In this document: positions 44,168 through 55,979 of the stretch, piece by piece | How positions within the stretch are numbered: position 1 is the first letter of the stretch | Layout: the number at the start of each line of letters is the position of its first letter | Assembly (NCBI GenBank): GCA_963920525.1 | Contig: OY986436.1 | Coordinates: 95,673,342-95,737,341, forward strand | Source: Dichetophora obliterata | Lineage: Eukaryota > Arthropoda > Insecta > Diptera > Sciomyzidae | Direction of reading: 5' to 3' | Length of the DNA: 64,000 nt | The notes under the pieces: generated by a model | The model's database searches: none | Told to the model about the DNA's origin: nothing | The model's input: the letters and a program-made list of their open reading frames with translations, nothing else | Position numbers and translations under genes: made by a program

Positions 44168-44440
44168 ATTATAATTTGGTCCTGAAACCCGGGAAGTTTC
44201 CCAAACTAAAATAATTACAATTGTAATTATTAAACGCTTTAACTTGGATAATCGCTGACTTTGCTGTAATTTTGGAAATCGATTGCTTCTCATCTCTGGA
44301 TACTTGCTGTGTAAAGGAACTTGATTTGAACACCTCTTTATCTGGACATTTGATAACAAACTTCGCTTTAACAACGGACAATGGTATTGATAAATTTGGA
44401 TTCGTGACGTATGTAAGCAATTTTAATTTATTAAAATAAA

Positions 44441-45072
44441 ATGGAAAAAATTGATCACCGAATTGAAGATCAAAGAGTTATGTTAAATGAACTTGAGCGC
44501 ATGGCACTGAACTTTTATAGCAAACCAAGGTCTGAAAAAACACGCTGTTTTGTTCAGAGTCTCCTGGATGAAATAGAAATATGCTTTAATGAACTTAAAG
44601 AAAATCATGCTCAGCTATTTGACTTAATTCGCGATAAGTCTATCGATGCTACTGATGTACTTTATATGACAGAAAAGGTGTATTATACGTTTCGCGATAA
44701 ATATTTTACGTTCAAGGGCATATTACTGGACTTGCTCATGGAAACGAACATCTTTGCAGCTCCGTCACACATCCGCAATGAAAGCCTATTTTCAACAGTT
44801 CGTTTACCAAGATCGATATTCCGAACTTTTCTGGTGATTATCTTGCTTGGATATCGTATAAAGACATGTTCACTTCAGTTATTCACAATAATAGTGATCT
44901 CAATAAAGTCCAAAAATACTACTATTTAAAAGGTTCATGTAAAGATACACCACTCGACATCTTTAATGAGTACCCTGCTTCTGACGCAAGTTATGACCTT
45001 GCTTGGAACGCATTAAATTTAAGGTATCATAGTAAACGGAAAATTGCCGATACAGTTAAGCAAGCTTTTTAA
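44441..45072 (+). pseudogene. BEL/Pao gag N-terminal half
   Basis: Opens with a coiled-coil-like MEKIDHRIEDQRVMLNELER. A frame shift near 44840 moves the reading into 44866-45072, where YKDMFTSVIHN, VQKYYYLKGSC and AWNALNLRYHSKRKIADTV are the conserved BEL Gag core. The shift means no continuous product. The frame ends at the LINE junction. Confidence 0.85.
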
Positions 45073-45840
45073 CCACTCCAACAAGCGCAATGGAGGTTCT
45101 GTTAGGTATGCTGCCGTTGGATTTAGAAATAAAGAAAACAGCGGCGCTGTCAGCCCTCAGGATGTTGCGAAATGCTACGTGGCATGGGGCAACGGCCCTG
45201 CATGGTCATATTCGCATCCTTGATATTGTACAGAGAGATGTCAGGGAGGCGTTTATGCCTATGGATGGAAGGCAGAGAGTAAAAATAACAGAAAAATGTT
45301 ATAAAACTCTTATAACGGATGGAGCCGTTTGTGAAGAAATCGCTGGTAGCGATATCAATATATTCACAGACGGCTCTCTGATGAATGGACGGGCCGGGGC
45401 AGGCGTGTACTCAAAAGAGTTAAGCCTATCCTGTGTACTGAGGTTGGGGAGGTTTGTGTCTGTATACCAGGCAGAAATGTTTGGCGTAGTGCATGCGCTG
45501 GACCACCTGATAGATGGCCGGATCAGTGGCAAGAAAATTGTCATCGCTCTCGACAATCAGTCTGTGATTAGGTGTATGCAACGGACAGACATCACTTCCA
45601 GGTTGGCCATAGAATGTCTTACAAAACTCAATAGGTGCGCCCAGACGAATGAGCTTACACTTATGTGGGTGAGAGGACACTCTGGCATAGAACAGAATGA
45701 AGAAGCTGATTCTTTAGCAAGAGCAGGATCAGCACAAGAATTCTGTGGACCAGAACCACGTATCGCCATAGGCGATAATATGGTGGCAGGCCTTATTAAA
45801 CAATGGACGGACTAGGAACACAGTAAAAGGTGGGAAGAAG
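45073..45840 (+). pseudogene. LINE ORF2 fragment, RNase H domain
   Basis: Starts within TTPTSAMEVLLGMLPLDLEI, the segment that joins reverse transcriptase to RNase H in I/R1/LOA-type LINEs. RNase H residues are visible: INIFTDGSLMNGRAGAG (Asp), YQAEMFGVVHAL (Glu), IALDNQSVI (Asp) and WVRGHSGIEQNEEADSLAR (His, Asp). The frame ends at a TAG at 45813-45815, after which similarity to the family continues for a few codons (SKRWEE). 5' truncation and insertion within the BEL gag is the simple explanation. Confidence 0.88.
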
Positions 45841-46094
45841 CTGTTAACTGCAGGCAATCAATCAATCGTTATGCCTGTGTTGTTGCTGCTTATATTGTAC
45901 TAATGCCTTTGGAATTACGGTCTGCCTGTGTTGTTAATGCTTGAATTTTGCTGATGTTGCTGTTGGACGTTTACTCGCTTTGCTGTCATCTTCCTGCTAA
46001 TATAAGCTTATTTGGTTTGTGTAATTTGATTTAATTTTTTTTTTTGATTTTGTTCTTTTTCATTTTTGTTTATAAGCAAATTAGTAAAACAAAC
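45841..46094. other. Spacer, no 5' LTR recognised
   Basis: A 5' LTR for the following element would be expected here, but neither TGTAGTGATATCC nor other 3' LTR words occur. TGTTGTTGCTGCT-like repeats are present. Confidence 0.5.
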
Positions 46095-46319
46095 ATGGGT
46101 GGTTCAGAATCAAAAGAAATTGATAACCCTAACGCAAATGTTATAAATGATATAAAAGTAGAATTAAATTTAAACCAATTAGAAGAAATTAAAATATTAC
46201 TTATAATCATAACGATATTTGCATGTTTAAATTTTGCAATAAAAGTATACAAAATGTATACCAACATAGTGAAGAAAAAATATCTAAACAGGTCCGCATC
46301 AGTGGCAACTATTGCATAA
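46095..46319 (+). CDS. Small predicted membrane protein of element B
   Basis: A 74-codon ORF beginning MGGSESKEIDN. Gly2 with a Ser/Lys-rich N-terminus resembles an N-myristoylation signal (inference). Residues 35-58 are hydrophobic (ILLIIITIFACLNFAIKV), a likely membrane segment, followed by a basic tail with KKKYLNRS. Copy A has a related but start-less version at 36004-36162. The start at 46095 is chosen over the upstream ATG at 46044 because of the MGGS context. Intact, although the element's other genes are broken. No known function assigned. Confidence 0.6.
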   Translation: MGGSESKEIDNPNANVINDIKVELNLNQLEEIKILLIIITIFACLNFAIKVYKMYTNIVKKKYLNRSASVATIA

Positions 46320-46458
46320 GAATTTTGGAAAATCTAAAAAAAAAACAAAAAAAAAGAGCAAATAAAAAGTAAAAAAAAAATAAAAAAATAACAAACAGAA
46401 AATCGTGTGTTTTCCGCTTTAATTATGTAAAATGAGTTACTGCTTACCCGAAATTTAA

Positions 46459-46704
46459 ATGGGCGTATGGACAGACACACTTCAAAAACTATGTATTTGT
46501 AAAGCTAATTTTTCACGATCTTATAAATGTATATATAGGAAAGGCAATGTTTCACAGGAAACATTTGATAAACATTTCAAACTTTTGATTGAAAACTATG
46601 AACTTGCAAAGAATATTATAGCTGATGTAACAAAATTTTTAGCAAATAAACAAAAAAGAGAGGCAACAAATATATTAAAAAACTATAAACGCAAAATTTC
46701 ATAG
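46459..46704 (+). CDS. Second leader ORF of element B, helical
   Basis: An 81-codon ORF with a Cys-containing start (LQKLCICKANFSRSYKCIY) and a helical, basic second half (FDKHFKLLIENYELAKNII, then KQKREATNILKNYKRKIS). Copy A has a degraded counterpart at 36199-36432. I recognise no domain. It may be an N-terminal part of a larger gag product if a frameshift near 46710 is involved. Confidence 0.5.
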   Translation: MGVWTDTLQKLCICKANFSRSYKCIYRKGNVSQETFDKHFKLLIENYELAKNIIADVTKFLANKQKREATNILKNYKRKIS

Positions 46705-46824
46705 TTATTAACCCTTAAGGGACTGGTTGTAGACAAGAAATTTCAAGTAGATTTTGACATAGTCAAAGAACAAGTCGATGATATAGAGTTTAACGGAAAC
46801 ACAGAATTAACTACAGAAATAGAA

Positions 46825-47604
46825 ATGCCACAGTCAATAGTAGAGTTCCTCAACACAGCCTCAAGAATCATTCCTGATTTTGATGGCAAACCTGAAAACT
46901 TACAATCTTTTATAGATGCTCTACGATTAGTAGACTCGATTAAAGAAACGAATGACACGGTGGCCGTAAATTTAGTCAAAACAAAGCTGAAGGGTACGGC
47001 TCGAAACTTAATAACTACCGAAAATACCCTACAAACAGTAATACAAAAATTACAAAATTCTGTAAAAGGGGAATCGGCAAAGGTCTTAATGTCAAAAATA
47101 TTGAACATTAAACAAAATAACAAGTCAGCTAATGCTTACACGCAGGAGGTCGAAGAATTAACCAAAACATTAGAAACTGCTTATCTATCCGATGGGCTAC
47201 CACTATCAACTGCCAGCAAATACGCTACTGACGTAGATGTCAAGGCAATGTCCACAAACTGTAACAATGATAGAGTAAAGCTAATAATGGAAGCTGGTGA
47301 GTTCAGTAATATGAATGAAGTAGTATCTAAATTCGTCGGAAGTTGCAATAACATCCTGGGTCAGAATTCAATTCTGCATTTTAGAGGTAACAACTTCCGC
47401 GGATATAACAATAGAGGCAACCGAGGTAGATCAAACTACCGAGGAAGAGGCCGAAGTTATTACCATAACTATCGTGGTAATAATAATAACATTCAAACCG
47501 GCAACTATCGAGGTAATAACCGTAATAATCAGTTCAACAACAGAAACATAAGGATAGCAACGGAAGCTGGTCCTTCGGAAAACCGGCAAGCCCCAAGTAC
47601 TTAG
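46825..47604 (+). CDS. Gag of element B
   Basis: A 259-codon ORF without interruption. The N-terminal 150 residues (IVEFLNTASRIIPDFDGKPE, LKGTARNLI, VLMSKILNIKQ) match the capsid region of mdg1/412-type Gag. The C-terminal 80 residues are Arg/Gly/Asn-rich with repeats such as YRGRGRSYYHNYRGNN and no CCHC knuckle, so nucleic-acid binding would be by an RGG-like tail. The frame is open upstream of the Met to about 46735, so the true start may be earlier. Pol follows in a different frame. Confidence 0.85.
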   Translation: MPQSIVEFLNTASRIIPDFDGKPENLQSFIDALRLVDSIKETNDTVAVNLVKTKLKGTARNLITTENTLQTVIQKLQNSVKGESAKVLMSKILNIKQNNKSANAYTQEVEELTKTLETAYLSDGLPLSTASKYATDVDVKAMSTNCNNDRVKLIMEAGEFSNMNEVVSKFVGSCNNILGQNSILHFRGNNFRGYNNRGNRGRSNYRGRGRSYYHNYRGNNNNIQTGNYRGNNRNNQFNNRNIRIATEAGPSENRQAPST

Positions 47605-50361
47605 ACCAAAATAAAATTTACAATATCAACCTTAATTTAAGTAGTTTCATCAAAGTTTACACAAATATTAATTCTAATGTATTAACTCTATTAGTTGATA
47701 CAAGTGCAGACCTATCGCTCATAAAAATTTGTGGTGTTTCAAATCTGGATATCGAAAGTAATAAAAATACAAACCTTAACGGTATAGGACATGGTATTAT
47801 AACAACCCTGGGTACCTTTACTTTTGATCTTAAAGTAGAAAATATCTTAATCAAACATGAATTTCATGTCGTAGAAAATGATTTCCCGATACCCTCCAAC
47901 GGTATAATAGGTCTTGACTTCATAAAAAAATACAATTGTCATTATAGATAAGACCAGGATTGGATAATACTTAGGCCTAATGATTTTCCAAAAGATATCG
48001 AAATTCCGCTTTGTACTACATCTTCCATTAATTCTTTGTCTTTACCAGCTAGATCTGAAGTAGTACGCAAAATTGTGCTCCAGAATATTAAGGAAAATGT
48101 ATTAGTTCCAAACCAAAAAATTGGCGAAGGAATATTCGTAGCTAACACCATAGTAAGTCACACTCACCCCTACATAAGAGTAATAAATAGTACAAATGAA
48201 AATGTTTTTATTGAAAATATAAATATGCAAACAGAGAGTCTTCACGACTATGATGCAATACACTTCAATAATACTGATATACACGCTAAAGAAAAGTTAG
48301 ACAAGCTATCAAAGAATTTACCTGCATTTGTTAAAAACAAATTAAAGGCGCTTTGTCACAAATACATAGATATATTTGCTATGGAAAGCGATAAAATAAT
48401 GGTTAACAATTTCTATAAACAAAAATTAAGACTAAATACAGATGAACCTACGTATATAAAAAATTATCGGCTCCCACATAGTCAAAAAAATGAAATTTAC
48501 AGACAGGTTGATAAACTAATAACAGATGACATAGTCGAACCCTCAAGATCACCCTACAACAGCCCAATTCTATTAGTGCCTAAAAAGTCTCTGCCGGGCA
48601 CTGATACCAAACGGTGGAGATTGGTAGTTGACTACAGGCAAATCAATAAAAAACTTATTGCCGACAAGTTCCAGTTACCACGGATAGATGACATTTTAGA
48701 CCAGTAAGGCCGAGCGAAATATTTCTCGTGCCTAGATTTAACATCAGGATTCCATCAAATAGAACTCGATGAAGAATCTAGAGATGTTACCTCTTTCTCC
48801 ACTGACAAAGGTTCATATCGATTCAAAAGATTGCCATACGGTTTAAAAATCGCACCAAATTCTTTTCAAATAATGATGACACTAGCATTCTCAGGGCTCA
48901 CCCCGGAACAAGCCTTCCTTTATATGGATGATCTAGTAGTCATCGGTTGCTCGGAAAAACATATGATGGAAAACCTCGAGGATGTCTTCAATGTTTGTAG
49001 AAAATATAATCTTAAACTACATCCCGACAAATGTTCATTCTTTGGACACGAAGTAACATTTCTGGGACATACATAAGTGTACAGACAAAGGGATACTACC
49101 AGATGACAGCAAATTTAATATCATTTATAAATATCCAACACCAAAAAATGGTGATGAGGCAAACGCTTCGTGGCTTTCTGTAACTACTACAGACGGTTTA
49201 TCCCTAACTTTGCTGAATCATCTCGTCACATAACAAGGTTATGTAAAAAGAACACTCCGTTCGAATGGTCTCAAGAATGTGAAAACGCATTCCAATATTT
49301 AAAAAATCAATTAATGAGTCCTAAAACATTACAGTACCCCAATTTTGAAAAACTTTTTGTATTACTACGGACGCTAGTAAACACGCCTGTGGAGCAGTCT
49401 TAAGTCAGGAATATAATGGCTTGCAATTACCCGTTTCATACGCTTCGAAGGCATTCACATCTGGTGAAAGTAAAAAATCCACAATCGAGCAAGAGCTAAC
49501 CGCTATCCACTGGGCAATAAAGTATTTTAAGCCTTATATATATGGCAAAACTTTTCTGGTGAAAAGTGATCATCGGCCGTTGACTTACTTATTTTCTTTA
49601 AAGAACCCATCGTCTAAATTAACTAGAATGAGACTTGATCTTGAGGAGTATGACTTTGAAATAGAGTACTTGAGGGGCAAAGATAATCATGCAGCTGACG
49701 CGCTGTCACGAATAGATTTTAATGACATAAAAAAAATAACAACGAGTGAAAACAATATAAATGTCGTTACACGACAACAAACAAAAATACAACAAAATAA
49801 AAAACTAATAAAAGAAAAAGTCAGTAAAAATAATAATGCGATCGCAATGCCCAAGATATATGAAGCGCTTAATAAATATGAATTCAAACGACTAGTCGCA
49901 CTTGTTCTTGAAGACCAAACGATTTATTTCAAAAAAGGTCGCAAAGTACTAAGTGAAATAAACGTAAGTGACTTGATTTCTCAAGGAAAAATTGACTTAG
50001 GACAATTATTTTCTAGGCTCTCTAAAGCAGCCGGTAATCAAAGTCTTACATTAAAATTGTCTTTAAATGACAACTTATTTAAGTATACCATGGTAAATGA
50101 ATTCAAAGAAAAGGGCAATAATAAAATAAAAAGTGGTTTAGTAATTAAATTAACACCAAAACTAATCAAAGTTACTGACAAAAATGAAATAACAAAAATA
50201 ATTAAAGAATATCACGACAATCCTGTTAAAGGTGGCCACCCAGGAATACATCGTATGCTAAATAAAATACAAGAGAAATATGTCTGGAGAAATATGACTC
50301 AGCATATTAGAAATTACATAAAACAATGCACATTGTGCAGTAAAAATAAAGCAATAAAAAA

Positions 50362-51810
50362 CCTGTTGACCATTTATTACTATGTCAAAAACTAGAACTT
50401 AATTTTGGGTTTTCTATTACTGCGGTCCGTCTGTTATATAATTACTTAGTTGGAAGGTCTCAAAGAGTAAGGGTGGGAAATAGTCTGTCTGCTTTTAACA
50501 ATTTATCCTGTGGAGTTCCTCAAGGCTCGGTACTTGGTCCGCTTTTATTTGCAATGTTTCTTAATGATATTTTCAGCAAATGCCGTCATGTAACCATGCA
50601 TGCATATGCTGATGATCTTCAGCTGTACTTGTCCAAACCAATTGATCTTGTTGATGATTTATGTATTGAGGTAAATGAAGACATGAGTAAAATAGTAGAT
50701 TGGGCTAAAGCTAATAAGCTTAATCTTAACCCTCTTAAATCATTTGTTATGCCGATTTTTAAGTCTAGATACTCTTTTTCTGATATACCAGCCATTTTTC
50801 TGAATGGAGTCGACTTGAAATTTATAGGTAAAGTTAAAAATCTCGGTTACTATATTAACTCCTCACTTTCCTGTGAAGATCATATAAACTCTGTTGTTTG
50901 TAAAGTTTACTATATCCTACGGAACCTGAGAAGAACTGCATCATTTGTGCCTGTTGAGACTAGAAGAAAGCTAGTGGTTCAACTCATAATGCCAATAATT
51001 TCCTACTCAGAAGTTGTATACAGTAAGCTTGATTCGAGGTCAAAGCTTAAGTTACAACTTGTGTTTAATAATGCTGTCAGATACGTTTATGGCCTTAAAA
51101 AGTTTGACCGTATAAGTCATTTGAGCAATCGAGTACTTGGTTGCAATATTTTCAATTATTTGGATGCTAGAAACTGTATTTTTTTGCATAACTTGATTTA
51201 TACACAAATTCCTAATTACTTATTTAATAAGTTACAGTTTTGTAGATCGACCAGAAATATGAACCTTGTAATCCCTGTATACAATTTTTTGAATTCTAAC
51301 AGACTCTTTTTTGTGAACGCTATCAGAATGTGGAATTCGCTACCTTCAAGAATCAAAAGTATCCGAAATAAGCACAACTTTAAGCATGCAATATTCCAAC
51401 ACTTTTCTTGATACTATCTTTCTTCTTTCTTCTATTTTCTATTCTATTAATGTTATCTTCTTAATTTTTTGATAAAGTTCCTTAATGGTAATTTATACAT
51501 AAGTCTAAATTCAATTCAATTATAATTTATTGTTAAAATTGAAGCTTATAACTAAATTTAATTTCTTGAGTCAAATGCATTTGTTTGTTGATTATAACTT
51601 AAATTTAAAATTTAAAATTTAAAGTTAAATTTAGTCGTGTTTACAATTTTTTCCTTTTTTTTTAATTTAAAATAAGTAAATTAAAATTTTTTTTTGTTTT
51701 TATTTATTTGTTGGTTATAACTTGTTGTTATTCTTTGATTTCTTACTGCATTTAAAAGACTTTGTCTTATATGTGAACATGATAATTAAATTAAATAAAT
51801 ATAAATAAAT
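50362..51810 (+). mobile_element. 5'-truncated LINE inserted in element B integrase
   Basis: ATAAAA flanks on both sides (50354-50359 and 51811-51816), and removing one copy restores the integrase codon phase. The 3' tail is an imperfect TAAATA repeat (51791-51810). Length about 1.45 kb. Confidence 0.87.
50367..51411 (+). CDS. LINE reverse transcriptase C-terminal half
   Basis: The frame is open from the insertion edge through 51411. It starts inside the reverse transcriptase domain (LNFGFSITAVRLLYNYL), followed by GVPQGSVLGPLLF, the catalytic YADDLQLYL near 50610, and LNPLKSFVM with NLGYYINSSL (thumb-like region). The rest, ending AIFQHFS, resembles the C-terminus of non-LTR elements lacking an RNase H domain. 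No stops are present, so this insertion is younger than the broken pol around it. The N-terminal endonuclease is missing through 5' truncation, so it cannot be autonomous. Confidence 0.9.
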
Positions 51811-52817
51811 ATAAAACACCAAAGAAGAAATGATTATAACACCTACACCAATAAGGGCTTTCGACACGGTAATAATTGATACCACTACCTAAAACAGAAT
51901 CAAGTAACGAATATACAATCACAGTAGTATGTGATTTGACTAAATACTTGGTAGTAATACCAGTAAAAAGTAAACATGCCAAAGTAATTGCGAAAGGCAT
52001 CGTTGACAATTTTATACTAACATATGGCCCCATGCAAAAAATTATAACAGACATGGGGACCGAGTATAAAAACCAAAAATTCCAAGAAGTAGCAAAACTT
52101 CTTAAAATTGAAAATGTTTACTCAACCCCATATCACCACCAAACATTAGGAGCGGTGGAAAGAAGTCACCGAACCCTTAATGAATATATAAGATCATATA
52201 TATCTGTTGAGCGTAATGATTGGGATGAATGGTGTAAATATTTTCAATATTGTTATAACACAACACCCTCGACAGTACACAAATACTGTCCCTTCGAACT
52301 TATTTTTGACAAAATACCCAACGACTTTGACTTTACTAACGAAACAGAACCTATATACAACCTCGACGCATATGACAAAGAAATAAAATTCAAGCTACAA
52401 AATGCTTCAGCACGAGCTAGATCAATGGTTGAAAAATCGAAAAACAAACAAAAAACATACTATGATACAAATACAAACAAAATAAATATAGCGATAGGAG
52501 ACATTGTGTTCTTAAAAAATGAAGCAGGTCATAAACTTAGTAACATATATAAGGGTCCATTTAGAGTTATTAAAATGAAAAAAATAATAACGTAATAATC
52601 GCGGACGATGACAATAAGACGACCATCGTACATAAAGATAGACTTAAGAAAAGTTAGAGTACCATTAAATTTAAAACTAAACAAAAAAATAACTGACGTC
52701 AGACTACAATAAGTACTTTTACATAAGTATAACATTATATTGATAAGTATTAATATTGGTTAATAAAGATTAAAAGTACTTACACTATATAAGTATAATA
52801 TTTTTTGTTTAAAAAAA

Positions 52818-53340
52818 AATAAACTAAAGAAATTAAAATATATTATATGTTATAAAGAATAAAACATTGCTAAGAATGATCATTACATTGTAAGATCATT
52901 CTTTCTAAAAAAGGAAGATGTAGTGATATCCCCAGACGTTCCCACACTAAATGCTGACATAGACAATATAACCATTCCCACAGTTAATGCTGTGCATTGT
53001 ATATTTATGAAATAGCGCATTTATTTATGCGCGTGTGGCTCTCTACGTCTGTGGCTCTCATCACCTCTCTTTTATTTGGAATCTCCATTATCTTAAGTAG
53101 CTCATTGCATCAGCTTAACACTTAGCTTAAAAAAGATTCATTCAATAAAGATACGCTTAAAGAACACAACGTGTTTTATTTTATTGCCACTAAAATGCTA
53201 ACGTTATACCAGTCTAAAATACTAAAAATTTCATTAAATTTTATTGATAAAGAAACATAGATATGAATTATTAAAAACAGATTGTCAAAAAACAAGACCG
53301 AGAAAAATGCATTAAAACATTTGCGCTGTTAATTTTGTAA
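52818..53340. repeat. 523 bp direct repeat, unit 1 (end of element B)
   Basis: AATAAACTAAAGAAATTAAA to AATTTTGTAA. Contains the tail of the internal region, a hairpin (AGAATGATC with GATCATTCT at about 52873-52902), a purine tract and an LTR start (TGTAGTGATATCC at 52919). Differs from unit 2 at only a few bases. Confidence 0.95.
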
Positions 53341-53863
53341 AATAAACTAAAGAAATTAAAATATATTATATGTTATAAAGAATAAAACATTGCTAAGAAT
53401 GATCATTACATTGCAAGATCATTCTTTCTAAAAAAGGAAGATGTAGTGATATCCCCAGACGTTCCCACACTAAATGCTGACATAGACAATATAACCATTC
53501 CCACAGTTAATGCTGTGCATTGTATATTTATGAAATAGCGCATGTATTTATGCGCGTGTGGCTCTCTACGTCTGTGGCTCTCATCACCTCTCTTTTATTT
53601 GGAATCTCCATTATCTTAAGTAGCTCATTGCATCAGCTTAAGACTTAGCTTAAAAAAGATTCATTCAATAAAGATACGCTTAAAGAACACAACGTGTTTT
53701 ATTTTATTGCCACTAAAATGCTAACGTTATACCAGTCTAAAATACTAAAAATTTCATTAAATTTTATTGATAAAGAAACATAGATATGAATTATTAAAAA
53801 CAGATTGTCAAAAAACAAGACCGAGAAAAATGCATTAAAACATTTGCGCTGTTAATTTTGTAA
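53341..53863. repeat. 523 bp direct repeat, unit 2
   Basis: Same sequence with three or so substitutions. The LTR start recurs at 53442. The duplicated block includes non-LTR sequence, so it is a tandem duplication rather than two normal LTRs. Confidence 0.95.
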
Positions 53864-54041
53864 AGTACTTTGCTGATTCTTTCTTGTTTTTTTTAAATCT
53901 TTAATGATTATATACTTATCTATGTTTATTTATGAATAAAATTTTACAAAATATTCCGTGCTTTAAAATAAAATGCTTAAAACAATCAAACTGAATCGAA
54001 GTAGTAGTAGTACTTTATTGAGTCTTTAATTAATCGATATT

Positions 54042-54089
<48 letters not shown>

Positions 54090-55979
54090 TATAAACAGTT
54101 ATTTGTTAACTTAGCGGCTGTAACGCAAGGCCTGCCTAGTCTGGTACACTCCTGCTCAAAGAGTATTTTAAGATTTGCTTTTGAAGATTGTCCTAAAAGC
54201 TTATGGGTGAAAGAGACAACGAATGCTTGTACATGGCGAAACATATACAAGCACTAAAAATACTCTACACAGTGTCGTGTTACTTTCATATACTATACAA
54301 TAGCCCCGAGTGTAAATGGGAAATATAGATAAATAAATGCAAACATTTTGATAAATTACATCAAATGCACATTTTACGTTCACATATAGAATTATAAAAA
54401 TACAGAAACACTAAAAAAATAAAATATTAAATCACTAATATTATATGCACGATAATCATTAATAAAATTCAGCTGTTCCGTTGAATCCAGTTGCAGCATC
54501 TAGGCAGAAATATATTTTACAGTTCGCTTCAACTCTTTTAGAATGTCGTCAAGTATTTTTCATTTTATAAATAAATGCTATACAAGCCATGTATAGCATT
54601 AGTGGCGGTTACAAAAAAGGAACCATAAACCCAAAGTTCATACTGTAGCTCCCAACACTGTTGTTAATTAAGCTAATTAAGTTTTCGTATAACTGTGTTA
54701 ACTGAAAAAGCCGTATCAGCGTATGGGTGATTTCAGTTAAAAACTACTGGTTGCACTTCACAATCTCGCCGTTGAAACGATGCGAGTCGACCTCAAACAG
54801 AATCAAAAATAGTTTCTTAAATTAGTCGGATAATTTTTTCTTGATAACTTTTGATTCTCTTCGATTATTTTCGTAATTCCAAGTAGTCGAAATTATTTTT
54901 GATTTTAAAATATAATCCAATTGTTACTAATCGTAATCGCAATCTTACAGCCATGCTTTTTTATCTTCTTTTTCTTCTTTATCTATTTTTATATTTCAAA
55001 AGTATAGTTTTTTGAGAATATGCTGTTAAATTTTTTGTAAGAATACTGACGTTATCTCCGCTTCTACACTCGTTTTAGCAGGTATCGAGCGCACAACACA
55101 AATACCATACTCACTCTATTTACACTCATTTATCTCAAAACTAATTTTTTCAAAAAAAAAATAGGGTTTCAAAAAACCCTGTTTTTAAAACTTTAATTTC
55201 AAAAGCGCGACATTCTGCCATTTTTTTAGTATTTTTTTCGAGTCCCGGCCATAGCTGAACTCATTGTAATTAATTATACTCTTGGTTTTAGTTTTTAAGA
55301 TTAATAGAAAAGTAAATATCAACAACAGCGCCAAAGCTCTTTGAAAGGCTCTCATTGAGCACCATTTTGAACATAATAATAATTGTTTTATGAGTGTTAC
55401 AATATTCTTTTGAAGTTTAATATCATTGTTCATTATTTTAACTTTTAAAAAATAAATCCAAAAAATACTTCAAATATTCAAGCACTAGGTCTTAATGTTA
55501 TTATTTTATATATGAATATGTTTTGTTTCTTACTATTACATTTTTACAAAGCTATTTGTTAGTCTTCAAATTTAATAAATGAAATTGTTATTAAGGCTTC
55601 AAAAATTGGGTTTCATTACTTTAATAAGAGGATACTTTTTTTGTGAAGTGGATAGATTTGTGACCCTTTTCATAGATACTTTTTTTAGAATCCTCGCGGA
55701 TTCTAACTGAGGTGAACACTGATCTGAGGTGAACTCACGTACACAATAAACGAGTTTCACCAAAGTACATAAAACAAAATGAAATCATATGTTTTGACGT
55801 CACAAAATTTAAGTTTCCTATCTCTTTATCTCTGTTATGGGGTCAGACTATTTGTATTGTCATCTCCCTTATGCATAGAACCATGATAGAATTACCAGGT
55901 GTCAAATAAAAGTATGGCAATCACACCAATTTCTGAATTTCTTCGGTTATAAGATTAGCGTTACCGCGACAGAATCGAT
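53864..55979. other. No supported gene; microsatellite and small hairpins
   Basis: TA microsatellite at 54044-54085. A short hairpin AATGCTATACA-loop-TGTATAGCATT lies at 54574-54600. A small antisense ORF around 54026-54250 has no recognisable feature. Otherwise anonymous AT-rich sequence. Confidence 0.5.
54044..54085. repeat. (TA)n microsatellite
   Basis: Uninterrupted AT/TA dinucleotides for about 40 bases, then imperfect. Confidence 0.95.

Larger units (their letters stand above)
43725..45072 (+). mobile_element. BEL/Pao element, 5' end only
   Basis: Comprises a putative LTR (43725-44167), a primer-binding site start (TTTGGTCCTG, 44175 on) and the start of gag. It ends abruptly at about 45072, where LINE sequence begins. 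No downstream BEL pol or 3' LTR is present in the window. Confidence 0.75.
47605..52660 (+). pseudogene. Pol of element B, interrupted by a LINE
   Basis: Protease region (about 47680-47950) reads LLVDTSADLSL, with Ser where the usual DTGA has Gly, then GIIGLDFI, then a stop at about 47949. Reverse transcriptase: RLVVDYRQIN near 48620, stop at 48705-48707, FLYMDDLVVIG near 48920, and repeated stops around 49075-49140. RNase H frame (49421 on) has SDHRPLTYLF and a long linker. Integrase zinc motif with HPGIHRML and CTLCSKN is at about 50230-50345, then the LINE. The core resumes after 51811 with TDMGTEY (Asp) and GAVERSHR (Glu). The C-terminus reaches about 52656 after a frameshift. Confidence 0.92.
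46095..53863 (+). mobile_element. mdg1/412-like retrotransposon, element B, 5' truncated
   Basis: Leader ORFs, gag, protease, reverse transcriptase, RNase H and integrase in Ty3/gypsy order. Related to copy A but different in sequence throughout. No 5' LTR; the 3' LTR end is present twice in tandem. A LINE interrupts the integrase (50362-51810). Many frameshifts. Confidence 0.93.

Noticed and set aside
54026..54250. Antisense ORF next to the TA microsatellite
   Set aside because: Part of it is the microsatellite (Tyr-Ile repeats); the rest has no recognisable motif.
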